NCBI GenBank assembly: GCA_011763485.2
Contig: JAANSK020279157.1
Span: forward strand, 1-20,674
Origin: Isoetes engelmannii
Lineage: Eukaryota; Streptophyta; Lycopodiopsida; Isoetales; Isoetaceae
DNA: 20,674 nt
Reading direction: 5' to 3'
Position 1 is the first letter of the stretch; every line of letters begins with the position of its first letter. The notes beneath the pieces are model-generated. The model saw only the letters and a list, made by a program, of their open reading frames with translations. It made no database searches and was not told where the DNA came from. Below, piece after piece: positions 1-10,138 of the stretch. A program made the translations under genes and the position numbers.

Positions 1-400
1 CCCCAAATCATATGAAAACCATTGTGAAAAAGCCGTATAAATATACGTTTTACGCGACGAACCATTTTTTGTGATATTTGAAGACGTGGCATGCAGACGC
101 GGCTGCCCGCATGCCACGTCGTCTGCATGCAGACGTGGCCTGATCCGTGGCATACAGACGTGGCTTCCGGCAGTTGCGTTGCGGTCTACGTCACGTGCGA
201 CGTCTAGGCAACGTCTGGACGTCGTCTGAGCGACGTCTGGGCAATGTCTGTGCCGACGTCTGTACGACGTCTCGTGTGACGTGCCCCACGACGTGTCCCT
301 AACCACGTCTGGTCGACGTATGTGCGACGCGACCAGACGTTGCACAGACTTCGCACAAACGTCGCTATAGACGTCGTTAAATGCCCAATCTCTTGTAGTG
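1..400. mobile_element. CACTA/EnSpm DNA transposon, right terminal part
   Basis: The element ends at 391-400 with TCTTGTAGTG, the reverse complement of CACTACAAGA, which is the hallmark terminal inverted repeat of plant CACTA elements. Reading inward on the minus strand, CACTACAAGAGATTGGGCAT closely follows the usual consensus. About 350 bp of subterminal DNA is far more GC-rich than its surroundings and carries many copies of GACGTC/ACGTCTG-like words in both orientations, as expected for transposase-binding subterminal repeats. The 3 bp after the end (CAG, 401-403) would be one copy of the target-site duplication. The left end and any transposase lie outside the window, so autonomy cannot be judged. 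Confidence 0.85.
83..134. repeat. Inverted repeats in the CACTA subterminal region
   Basis: GACGTGGCATGC (83-94) and its exact reverse complement GCATGCCACGTC (109-120) form a 12-bp stem with a 14-nt loop. Directly after it, 121-134 is a perfect 14-bp palindrome (GTCTGCATGCAGAC). Both belong to the GACGT-rich subterminal repeat field of the CACTA element. Confidence 0.8.
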
Positions 401-2090
401 CAGGTATGTGGTTGTGATGGAAGATAATCTACTACTCCATTACTTAAGGGGGTTAAACAACCATCCAGAGGGGAGGTCTAACATTATAATGATCAAACAT
501 TTTTAACAAGTTCTCTCCACAATATCAGGGTTGGGTCGATTTTTCTTCCGGTGATGTAATCTTGTGTTGCCACGTGCACTTGCCGAAAATGCCGGAATGA
601 TAGTTGGTGCAGCAGATTCTTGGTTACCATTTGAGATGGCGATCTTGGTTCTTGCTTCAATTCTTGCGCAACAGTTTCTTGGTTCGATTCAACATGTGAA
701 CACTCAAAATGAGATTGAGTAGGCTGTTGGAGAAGATTATTTCAGAAACCCCTTAGTAAAGGCATTTAAGGATAGGTTGCCGGAGAAGATTTCTTCAGGA
801 ATAGCTTACCATAGTCGTGAATCTAAACTGTCAATAGAAGAAAAATGATCTCCCCAACTCTGATATTGTAAGGGTAAGATTATTGATCACGGATTACCTA
901 GTTGCCGGTGGGCTGCTCCCGGCTAACGCCAGTCGCAACCGTTGACATTTATTTTTCGCTTAGCAACGGAAAAGTGGTTGTATGCGGGTGTTCAGAATAG
1001 TAATTGTAATGTTAGTAATTCCAATTACGCTAGGAAGGGTTTTTTTTTTTTTTTAAAGGTAGAATTGTAAGGTGGATGGTATCTATTGTCTTTCTATATA
1101 GGGAAAGTTACCAAAATACCCTTAAAGTTTGCAAAAATTACCCAATTGCCCTTAATATTTGGCATTTTGGAAAACATGGCAAATGCAGTCTTCAAATAAA
1201 TTGTAGACAATGATGAGGTCTTTCGTACGAGCATAAGTTGCCTAAATTGGAATTGACAATGTAAAGTTTTGCAGTTTAAAATTCATGAAAATTTTAAACA
1301 AAAAAACGGTCATAACTTGAGATTGCAATCTTCAAATCATGTGATCTTATACTTGTTGGAAAGATCTCATTCTTCTCTACAATTCATGTCAAGAATACAT
1401 TTGCATTTAGATCATTAGCAAAAAGTTTGTCATTTTTATATAAAAGAAGGGAAGCTCAACAATCCAAAGGATTGTATGTGAAGTCGGGTTAAACCAGCGT
1501 TTTATACTTGAATGGAATGAATTAGCCTTGGAATGGTTCGAGGTATGAAAGTATGCCTTTTGATTATACAAAAGAGAATGAGGACGACTCTTGTGATGAT
1601 ACCTTGAGGTATAACCCCAAAGAGGCTAGAACATACTAAATTAAAGTCCCAGTATAAGTAAGGACGAGGTATGTAGAATAAAAGGGTTCTATTATGTAGA
1701 GCAAGGGTCCAATTGTGCCTGGCATTACCTCATTGACGATGAAGCAATGTTTTGGCTAGATAGAGATGTGAGGACCCATTGACTTGAAAGACAAACTTCT
1801 CACGGTTACGACTTTAGGTACGGTAACCCAAGAATTTAAGGGCTATAGGGGTGTTCCCTAGAGGATATTAATTACCCTAGATGGCAAAGCTATCAAAGAT
1901 AGTTAACAAGATTAAGAGGACAATATATATAGATATAAAAAGGGCAAAGATGACATATTAGTCATATCCCCATCTAGGTGACATATGAATTTAAGTGTGT
2001 ATAGAGTCTAGGAAGCGAGATTGTAAGAAATACAACAAGCTTCTAAGAATAGGCTAGGTATGGGGAAAATGTCACAAGGACAAACTATCC
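401..2090. other. AT-rich intergenic DNA, no supported gene
   Basis: No convincing coding region. An ATG at 597 opens a 42-codon frame ending in TAG, and the same frame then stays open for about 40 codons, but I recognise no protein. Positions 1040-1460 are very AT-rich and contain the kind of 'cataactTGAGATTgcaatctt' prose common in old plant retroelement non-coding DNA. That resemblance is an impression, not a family assignment. Confidence 0.5.
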
Positions 2091-4960
2091 AGGTGTATGA
2101 AATTATCTCACGGACGAGGTGTCCATGTTGAATTCTTAAGTAGGTATATGGGGACGCACAACCTTGAAGTATACACTTCAGAGTTGGTTGACACCTTAAG
2201 AACTAGGTACTATGATCCAAGAAATTGGGGTCTCGTAGGGGGTGCTCTTTACAAAAGAGGAAGGGTTAAAATGGCAAAAAGCCATTCGAATTGGCCAACA
2301 AGACTTAAAAAAAACTATGTGACTATCGATGGCAATAGATTTGTGATCGACCGGATAAAAAGTATAGATCGAGTTGAGTCTCAGTTCAGATGCTAAGAAA
2401 AGATGCCTTTATAAAGACCAAAGCTTTATAAATATGCTTGTTATAGGTCTACGGGGTTGTTTTTCCTACGTGAGTCATAGTGGAGACAGTAAGGGCCCCT
2501 AATACTACCAAAAGCGCCTTCTATGAAAAAGGTCTTTTGGTTGAAGGTTCGCATAGAGTACGGAAATAGTGGTTGCAATACGTTGCCTCCAAAATTTAAG
2601 CACCTTATAAGGGAAGACTCATTAGGACTGGCTAAATGCCATCAAATTGTGACGGTAGAAGCAGTTCTAGCTGTCTCGGATAGAATTGACTACTGTCAAT
2701 TTGGGAGGACAATTAGCCATATCAGTAATGCCACCTAAGCGGTGGGTTTATAGAAAGCTACCCCCGGTTTAGGCTTTAACCTATACAAAGTTCACACGTT
2801 GAGGTAGGCTTTTGGAACATGTATCGCACATACGATTAAGGAATATGAAGCGGGGGTTGGTATAGTGACTTACGTGCAGCAATCACGGCGACGGGTTATT
2901 CTATAGCGAGAAAAAGTACAAGGAAAGCACTAGAATAATTATAGGTTGGCGACCAAGGAAGCCAACACCTTTCACAATAGTGAATTTTGTAATTCTGTGC
3001 GCAAGGTAATCCTATCATCCTGAGGCGTAATGCTGGATCTACCCATGGTGGTGCAAGACCCGATGGTATGAACAGAGTACTTGTAAGTGGCCAAGTACAA
3101 ACTATACGAGATTGTAGTTGGCATTTAATATAAATGTCAACAGACAACAGGATAAAATGCAAATTCATGGGGCTAAGAGGTACTACATGGCAGTCCTTCT
3201 GGGCCGACTACTAAAATTTGCCTCCCTAGAAGGTCAAATGTACTACGCATGACACATCACATACTATACATTAATCATGATCATCTCTTGGTTAACAAGG
3301 AATTGTAATTTACACCTAGGGATAGAAGGTCAATACAAGTCGGGCATTAGAAAGTTAACTGCCTTTGTTGGATTAGACTCAATATGAAGGAAGAGAGACA
3401 AAATGCAAGGCAATTGCCTTGTTGATTCTAGCTGACTCGTGACTGTCGAGAGTGCTCACTCTATAAAGATTACGGCTTATATAAGTATGTGAGATTTATA
3501 ACGCCACATCATCCATGTGACAATGACCAACTGCTAACAGTTGTAAGATCTATGACGACTTCAAAACATAACCCACAAGGATAGGTGGGTAAAATACATA
3601 GAAGATTATAGGCTCACTTTTAGAATCTTAGAAGCTAGACTATTATGGAATACACAAAGCTTACCAAGCTTGGGACTATATTAACTGATAGAAAACCATG
3701 AGGTTTTATTATCATAGGGTATATACTATTTATTCCCATATAATATGGGTTCAAAAGACAACAAGAGGGTTGAAAAGATCTAAGATAGAACTTGATGTAT
3801 TACCCGTAAGTAAATAGGAATTTGTTGTATCTCACACAAAAGGTTTAAGTGGATGCTTTGCACTTAGTGTGCAGCTAATGCAATAAAGCAACACTCGTGA
3901 CTGGTCAGCTTAAAGGGCATAAACCCTAGCTATAAGGAACATATTAGAGAACATGCAAAACAATCGTTCATAGGCTACCTAGGACTAGGAAGGTTGTCAC
4001 CTTGACAGATTTGAATAATGTTGCATGATTACAAAAAGGTAGCTCCTAAGCATACGGATACGGACTGTAGCTGGATACTAATTGAATGGTATAAGGAACG
4101 TAATGAAATTAGGTACGTCGGGCAACATATGAACTCATTTTAGTTCATAATTAATAGCCCTTTGTAAAGGATTTGTTTTACATTATAGATCATAAAGCAA
4201 TAATGGAATATAAGGTGACACAAGAGTACATGTGGCACCGAGACATTATCACAAGTATAAATAAGATGTCTACGAGGAATACCTTATGGTCAATTGGGAA
4301 GAAGAACACGCGGAAACACAAAAGGTTTTGCGTTCGCAGACAGAAAATTCCAGTGCCGGGTTGTGTAGCCGGGTCAGGGTGCCACACACCATGGTTGGGT
4401 AGCACGGGGCTGCAAGATGGACGAGATGTTGACGATCTCGTTGCTTAGTCAGATATAAATGAGGAAGCACGAAGGGTATAAGAAGCATATCGACAAGGAT
4501 TATAACTCTCGAGTTGCAGGGCCACCAGAGTGAAAGGAATCCGAGTATACTAAAGAGATGGACATATCGAAGAAATGATTTTGCACGATGCATGATGAAC
4601 TTATCTCACACTGCAAATGATCAAGCTCTCACACAAGATGGTGAGGTTTTGTTCCAGTTGGCAAGAATAAGGTACTTACCAAGATAATACAGCATGGAGC
4701 CTCTCATAGAAGTTCCAGCTTGCTAGTGTACGGCAAGAAGGAAGAGGAGCATGCTAAGATTCGACGGATTGCATACTGCCACATGGTCTAGCAGAAGATA
4801 ATTGCCAGACCGGACTTCTCTATGTCCACAAGATATATAGTCAATACATATAAGTAGGCATAAAACTACGAAAGTTCAACCAAAGCATGTTTGGAGCGTC
4901 GGTAAAGGGTCCGGCTCTGGCACAGGAGGTCTGTGGGTATGGCAGCTATGGCGGTAAAGT
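2091..4960. other. AT-rich repetitive-looking DNA, no supported gene
   Basis: Only short, unrecognised open frames are present (the longest is about 107 codons on the minus strand at 4270-4593). I found none of the usual reverse transcriptase, integrase, transposase or host-domain motifs on either strand. The stretch may be long-decayed transposable-element DNA, but I cannot name a family. No ends, flanking duplications or tandem structure were recognised. Confidence 0.45.
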
Positions 4961-5000
4961 TAACCCCTAAAGTTCTAGGCAGTAGAGTTAATCCCTAAAA

Positions 5001-5230
5001 TACGACAGAAATACGTGCCACCGTACGTTGCTCTCCTGATCCAAACACTCCTCAGAATTTGAATTAAACTCATTTTGCCCTAGGAGCGCATCACTTTCTA
5101 AAAAGAATTTATTTATTTACTTTTTTTTTCAAAAAACAAAAAAAATTATACGACAGAAAAATATATGCTCCTGATGCAAATACGCCTCAGATTTTGAATC
5201 TAAACTCATTTTTCCCTAGGAGAGCAACAT
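5001..5230. repeat. Diverged tandem duplication, about 148-bp period
   Basis: The block from TACGACAGAAA at 5001 through CCCTAGGAGcGCA (about 5096) recurs from 5149 to about 5230. It shares TACGACAGAAA, a CTCCTGATcCAAA-type word, a CTCAGAxTTTGAA-type word, AAACTCATTTT and CCCTAGGAG, in the same order. A poly-T/A stretch separates the copies. The copies differ at many positions, so this duplication is old. Confidence 0.7.
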
Positions 5231-6868
5231 TTGGTTCCCGCCTCCTAGGAGTTTTTTCTTATGGGACTTCTTGGGGTTCCTAGCTAATTCGTGTATGCCC
5301 GACTCGCCCGCACCAAAATCTCCTCGATCCGAGCTTCCTACAAAAAGTTATGGCCACTTGAAATACAAGACCTATGTCAGCCTATTTACATCCTAATTGG
5401 TCCAACTAAGTGGCCATGGCCAGATGATCCGGTCTACCGAGATCATGGCAATAACACTATCATCAGGAAAGGCCCTCCGTCTAACCCAGGCCACTTGTGA
5501 TGGTCCAAGTGTCCGAGTGAAGGACACGAAGGTGTCATTGGCCCCATTCTTGACTGGGATATCCTATACGGTGAAAGCGTATATACATGTTCGCACAGGC
5601 CACAATACATATAAAGAATATGCCATCTCGAAGGGTGGCCCATCCATTACCAATACGAACATCAACATACATCGAATAACATTCACAATACATCATAAAC
5701 GAATGGGCTCAGACTCAATCGGGTCAACTGACAGTCAGGGTCTCATGATAACAACAGATGGAATCATGACAATGGCATTGGCTGGCATATAACATTGGCT
5801 AGGGTAGTCCACTCCATCCCGCCCCTCCCGTGCATACTTTGCCGATAGGATGAGACGTGTTATGGCGTGATTATAGCCTTCCGGAGACGTAATCTCGTGG
5901 AACCACCCTACGATACTACTCCAGGTTGCATCTCCCTAGTCCAATGAGGCAAGAATGGGACAAATCCCTTCCACGATATAATAGTTCCATGGGTGTGCTA
6001 GAGGATGCACTCCAATCCTTACCCGACTTAACCCCCCCAAAATCCATAGGTCAACACTGCCCCGCATCTATAAAGTCCAGGATGGCACCTTCGACCCATG
6101 AGGTGTCGGGCTCATACCCGGTGCACACACAGTGACTGAGTAAAGGCCTAGCACACTGTAGGGGCCCCAGTAGCCGCACTCAGCAAGGCCCCACCCCCAC
6201 TTCTCCATTATGCCCATTTTCTGGTGCTAAATCACATCATAACAACTATAGCCCGGTTGGCTCTATGCACAGGCCGCATTTATTGGGATTTATGGGGTTC
6301 TAGCTAGGAGCATCTACTACAATTCTAGAGGGTCTTTTAGGTCTCTACCCTCCTTTAATCTCACAGGCACAAGAGGTACGACAAAGAAGTACCATTATTC
6401 CATTCATAACTTCAATTGCTCAACAACATAAGAACTAATCATTCATCTAAGCAACCAAGGATCAGTTCCTATCTAGAAAGTCAAACTAACTAGCCTACTA
6501 ACCGATATCCTCGCTAGAACCATTTAGCTAGAAATAACTCCATCTTCTTGGTGAATATAGTTGTTGCTGCTGCTCCTCCAAGCTCTCCCAAATTGATTTG
6601 GAGCAAATTAGGGAAGAATCCCTAATTTGATGAGGTCTATATTTGGTAAGTATTCCTTACCCAATCGATTTGGGCCAAGTGTCACTTCTAAATTAGTTAT
6701 TATTAACTAACATAATATTTTTTTGACTTTTTAATATTAGGTTAAGCCCTAAATTCGAATTAGGGTTTAGGGTTAGGTTTCCTCCTTAATTAATAATGCA
6801 GGGTTAGGTTTTTCCTTTAATTAATAATGAATTAACATAGCTAATGTTAATATAACTTACATTAACGT
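5231..6868. other. Intergenic DNA, probably retroelement-derived, no supported gene
   Basis: The longest open frame (5397-5792 plus, 131 codons) matches no family I recognise and has low-complexity, repeat-like composition. The text at 5300-5400 ('...CTCCTCGATCCGAGC...AAAAAGTTATGGCC...') resembles the non-coding parts of plant Ty3-type retroelements. From about 6650 to 6870 the DNA becomes very AT-rich. Confidence 0.4.
6769..6830. repeat. 31-bp tandem duplication
   Basis: AGGGTTAGGTTTCCTCCTTA... (6769-6799) is followed at once by AGGGTTAGGTTTTTCCTTTA... (6800-6830). The two copies are nearly identical and head to tail. Confidence 0.85.
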
Positions 6869-7300
6869 AATGTACCCCATAGGGTATAGTGACGTCTCGT
6901 GACTTGCCGTGTATTATACATTACTTATATCTATTGAAGGCGTATAATAGACGGGGACGTCACAGAAGTCCTGCATTGCTTTCAAGTTCACCACAATTAG
7001 TATCAGAGCAAGTCTCCAGTTCGAGTCTCTATGGGTGTCTTGGTAACGACCCAGTCAGTGATATACTGGTTAAGTCTTGGATGCTCGAGGACGAGCATAG
7101 TTCTAGTGGGAGAGATTGTAACGGGCCCATGGTAGACTGCTCGAGTATTCGATCCTTGAATGTGCCAGTGAGGCGTTCCCAAGTGTCTGGGCATAAAGCC
7201 GGCTTGTCTGAGTGCATATACCTCTGCATCCTTTGCCCATATTATTAGGCGTTGCTCAAAAATGACAAAATTTTGCAAAAAGGGAGCTGGCCTGCTCAAA
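6869..7300 (+). mobile_element. Fossil LTR retrotransposon remnant, internally reduced
   Basis: A primer-binding-site-like stretch, TAGTATCAGAGCAAG (about 7000-7014), matches the tRNA-iMet type used by plant LTR elements. It is preceded by a CACCACA that could end a left LTR. About 90 bp further on, text resembling the end of a Ty3/gypsy-type internal region (GGATGCTCGAGGACGAGCAT) leads into a purine-rich tract and a TGTAACGGGCCC that could begin a right LTR. The element is broken and almost all coding sequence is absent. LTR limits are uncertain because I could not align the two presumed LTRs. An imperfect inverted repeat (6889-6963, GTGACGTC...GACGTCAC) lies in the left part. Confidence 0.5.
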
Positions 7301-7333
7301 AAATGCCAAAATTTCGCAAAAAAGGAGTTGACC
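7254..7333. repeat. 40-bp tandem duplication
   Basis: GCTCAAAAATGACAAAATTT... (7254-7293) and GCTCAAAAAATGCCAAAATT... (7294-7333) are adjacent, slightly diverged copies. They lie at the junction between the LTR-element remnant and the LINE relic. Confidence 0.85.
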
Positions 7334-7430
7334 ATGATGGTGCAACAGTTAGCTGGGCATTGAAGGTCACTGGCCTTATATATGGGGACAACTCGGATAG
7401 TGGTCCACTGCAGGGGAAGTCCTCTTGCTC

Positions 7431-7462
7431 CATTGAATAAGGCCGTCATTGAATAAGGCTGT
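7431..7462. repeat. 16-bp tandem duplication inside the LINE
   Basis: CATTGAATAAGGCCGT (7431-7446) is repeated as CATTGAATAAGGCTGT (7447-7462). It interrupts the LINE reverse-transcriptase frame. Confidence 0.9.
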
Positions 7463-7646
7463 CATGACAAGGTACCATCGAAGCCCCAGCGATTTGAAAA
7501 ACTCAAACCTGCCATCCAAATCAGTTGTTTTCCCATTAGCGAGGCGCTGTAAGCCCATTAAAACGTCTCCTTCGATAATGACTATGGCAAGGTCTATTTG
7601 TGGAGTATTGTTGCCCAAAAGATGGTATATCTAATGTTGGTGTTCT

Positions 7647-7678
7647 GCGAGGTATCTGGATTGCGAGGTATCTGGATT
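7647..7678. repeat. 16-bp tandem duplication inside the LINE
   Basis: GCGAGGTATCTGGATT occurs twice without a gap (7647-7662 and 7663-7678), with identical copies. Confidence 0.95.
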
Positions 7679-8079
7679 TCTTGTCCTTGAGGAAGACACG
7701 ATATTGACTAATAGCATGTAGATGTAAGGTGAAATCAGTGACCCATCAAAGCCATCGTTTTGAATCCCTACATTCATCATCAAACCAACGATTACGAGGG
7801 AAAGTGGAAGCTCCTAGGGACCACCTCGAGCACCCCCTCCCAAAGCACTTGGTTGCAACCGTTATGACCATATAAGTCAACTGGATTCTCTGCTGCTGCA
7901 GTGTGGGAACCTGCAATATGCCCTCCACATCATGCTCGACCAGCTGGACTTAAGTCTCCGATAGTCATGATCCAAGTGCAGCTAGAGCACCTCTAGCGTG
8001 GGTTAAAGAATTTGCGAACAACCTACTTCTCCATACGCAAGAAGAAAGGTAGGTGGTCTAACTAAGTCCACGTCCTCGT

Positions 8080-8196
8080 TGTTTATGCCAATGCTAAAAT
8101 GCGTGATGAGGTGCAGATCATGTTCCTCTGCTAGTAACTGTTTATGCCAATGCTAAAATGCGTGATGAGGTGCAGATCATGTTCCTCTGCTAGTAA
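8080..8196. repeat. Perfect 59-bp-period tandem duplication inside the LINE
   Basis: Positions 8080-8137 are repeated exactly at 8139-8196 (TGTTTATGCCAATGCTAAAA... to ...CTGCTAGTAA). Identity of the copies implies a recent duplication compared with the decay of the surrounding LINE. Confidence 0.95.
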
Positions 8197-8277
8197 TCAA
8201 CAATATTGGGGCCGCCCCCTTGGCTCTCCTATCTACAAGTGCAATGCCTTGAGGACGGCCATTGGAGCAACCCAAAA

Positions 8278-8533
8278 GTGATTAGAGTTGCATGTTATCA
8301 AACAACAATCATTACAGCATGTTAGGAAATCAACGTGCCCTTAATATTCAACTCTCACGCTCTCTCAAACCTCCTTTATATTTCTGAAGGTTTAACAAAG
8401 TGATTAGAGTTGAGAGAAGTCCATAAAAATGTGTCATCAAACAACAATCATTACGGCATGTTAGGAAATCAACGTGCCCTTCATATTGAACTCTCGAACT
8501 CTCTCAAACCTCCTTAATATTTCTGAAGGTTTG
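8278..8533. repeat. 122-bp-period tandem duplication downstream of the dikinase gene
   Basis: GTGATTAGAGTTG...GGTTTAACAAA (8278-8399) recurs at 8400-8533. The second copy carries about 20 extra bases after GATTAGAGTTGAGAG and a few substitutions. Long shared runs include ATCAAACAACAATCATTAC and GCATGTTAGGAAATCAACGT. It lies 170 bp beyond the stop codon of the dikinase gene. Confidence 0.9.
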
Positions 8534-8703
8534 AACATGTTCAGGGTCCTTATTGGAAAATAATCGCATGCTGGCCCTCAAGACGAGATGATCCGATAAA
8601 TGAAAGAAGATTGCAGTTTGAAGGTATATATAAATACAAAACCCACTGTGTGGAGGATCACTTGATATAATGAATATGATCGTTGCATTGATATGAATTT
8701 GGA
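8534..8703 (-). other. Probable 3' untranslated region of the dikinase gene
   Basis: This stretch follows the TGA of the last dikinase exon on the minus strand. I see no canonical AATAAA, which is common in plants, so the transcript end cannot be placed. No other gene is visible here. Confidence 0.4.
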
Positions 8704-10138
8704 TCAAATAATTTGAGGTCTTGATTGTACCACCGCATATTTACCCTCAAAATATAATCCCTCGATGTCCTGTGGATATACAGTTTTAATAGTTTATAAA
8801 ATAGTCTGAGATCCCAGAAAGGTGAACTGTATATTGGACTAACCTGGGGTTGTCCACCAAAAGCCTTTTCCACATCCAGGCTTAGCATGCAAATGTCTTG
8901 TACAAGTTTGTCACGGAACTGCAGCATAAAGATTATTGGCATAAAACAATTTATTGGGGGTATACATCATACTTCTATCAGAATACTTACATTTGCATCC
9001 CACAAAAGTCGTTCCTCAGAGTAATCAATTTGCTTTTTTAACATCGTCCTTGATGCTACACTTTCATACCTGTATTTTAAGAGAACGAATTATGCAATGG
9101 CCTTTTATTATAGATAGCCTGTAAAGGAAGGATGCAAAGAAAAGCAATGTGAGCAAACAAAAGCATGCACGTCTTCAAACTTACAAGCCTGCACCCGCAA
9201 AACCTTCAAGATCCTCACCATTTGAATCTGACCGGGCAATAAGAGTACCTTCTGGTACAGTCATGCTTATTCCTTTAGACGGAAATGATAAAATGGACCG
9301 TTCTGTATCAACATTCCAAAAAAATATTGTTATGAAGTTTCATTATCAATGTTCAGAATGCATTATTGACACAGACGTGTAGTGTCATTTTTGGAAACAC
9401 TGAAGCTGAATGCACGCCCTTTGTGATTTGAAACTAGAACTTCTCCTAGACCTTTCACAACCTGCAAAGTTTCAAAAAGAAATTTATGCTTCTTACGATC
9501 CGTCCCCACAAAATGCCATTCCAATCTTACCTCAACAAACATTGTCGAAGGATCCTTTGTAATGGGATGCACCGTATGCACAACAAATGAATATTCTGCT
9601 GGAAAGATCATTTGAAGGAGACATGCCATATGAAGAGAATTGTCTGAGATGCTTTGACTTTGGCGGCTCAACCTTACAACAAAAAAATATAATACTTTAA
9701 AGATAGAAAACTCATAATATATGGTTGAAGCTCCTGGAACTTACCAGGCCCGATCCGTCCACTTGCTTGCCCACACACGGCATATTGCTTGCCAAACATG
9801 TCTAATTGAAACTTCCGTGTTAATGGACCGTATGACTTCTGAGAACTGTTTCTCAAGCTTCTGCGGCACCGAGAGGTTATTGGATACCAGATCACGTATG
9901 GCAGTGAGCTCCTTTGATACCCTAAAGCCAAACAATAGGTTTAAGCTAGACAGTGACCAAACCAAACAGAAGCATATTCAAAAGCTTACTTTGGAAACTC
10001 AGATGCAGACTTCGGAAACTCAGATGCAGAGGCCAGCATCTTTACATGCTGAAGAAATGCACTCCGGACATCAATATTCAATTCATCACCCATAACCCGT
10101 TCAAAGACACCAAACGGTAATGCAACTGAAGATGGTAG
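8704..10138 (-). other. GWD: Dikinase exons 24-31: C-terminal nucleotide-binding domain
   Basis: Exons: 10138-9990 (LPSSVALPFGVFERVM), 9921-9745 (CRVWASKWTDRAW), 9672-9531 (MACLLQMIFPAEYSFVVHTV), 9461-9377 (VVKGLGEVLVSNHKGRAFSF), 9302-9185 (VPEGTLIARSDSNGEDLEGF), 9069-8991 (YESVASRTMLKKQIDY), 8918-8844 (FRDKLVQDICMLSLDVEKAF) and 8769-8704 (DIEGLYFEGKYAVVQSRPQ, stop). This is the ATP-grasp-like PPDK-type nucleotide-binding domain. The conserved Arg, Ser and Glu-Asp of RSDSNGEDLEG and the closing QSRPQ are intact, which argues that the gene is functional. Exon 24 carries an in-frame duplication of SASEFPK. Confidence 0.95.

Larger units (their letters stand above)
7300..8240 (-). mobile_element. 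Truncated, broken LINE (non-LTR retrotransposon)
   Basis: Read on the minus strand from 8240 down to 7300, scattered frames give an order typical of LINE ORF2. First comes a late endonuclease-like stretch (LLAEEHDLHLITHFSIGI, about 8190-8085). Next is PRNRWFDDECRDSKRWL (about 7800-7746), the linker motif before reverse transcriptase. Then come LQRLANGKTTDLDGRFEFFK (about 7560-7500) and TALFN, followed by LPLQWTTIRVVPIYKASD, the start of the RT domain. The catalytic YADD box, the RNase H part and the 3' tail are missing. Frames shift between blocks and stops interrupt them. A 16-bp tandem duplication at 7431-7462 falls exactly between TALFN and the following RT block. The 'GK-TDLDG' wording differs from the KxPGPDG of common angiosperm L1s. 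The element is a relic with no function. Confidence 0.75.

Noticed and set aside
1-400. CRISPR-like array from the repeated GACGTCTG words
   Set aside because: Spacing is irregular, both orientations occur and a CACTA terminal repeat closes the block. These are transposon subterminal repeats.
597-845. About 83 codons in one frame with a single stop, beginning MIVGAADSWLPFEM
   Set aside because: Looks protein-like at first but matches no family I know. Without a homologue it cannot be called a pseudogene.
2097-2396. 99-codon plus-strand frame
   Set aside because: Unrecognised protein wording, no neighbouring exons, and the same region is full of stops in flanking sequence.
5397-5792. 131-codon open frame on the plus strand
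   Set aside because: No recognisable domain. It lies in repeat-like DNA and overlaps other frames of similar length, so it is most likely a chance frame in retroelement-derived sequence.
7003-7449. 148-codon minus-strand frame
   Set aside because: Only its first third is LINE reverse-transcriptase sequence. The rest runs through the LTR-element stub, so it is a chimera of relics and not a gene.
8658-8843. Extension of exon 30 beyond FGGQPQ as a longer C-terminus
   Set aside because: CCCCAG|GTTAGT is a good donor, and the next exon (8769-8704) supplies the family's DIEG...VVQSRPQ ending, so the read-through frame is intron.
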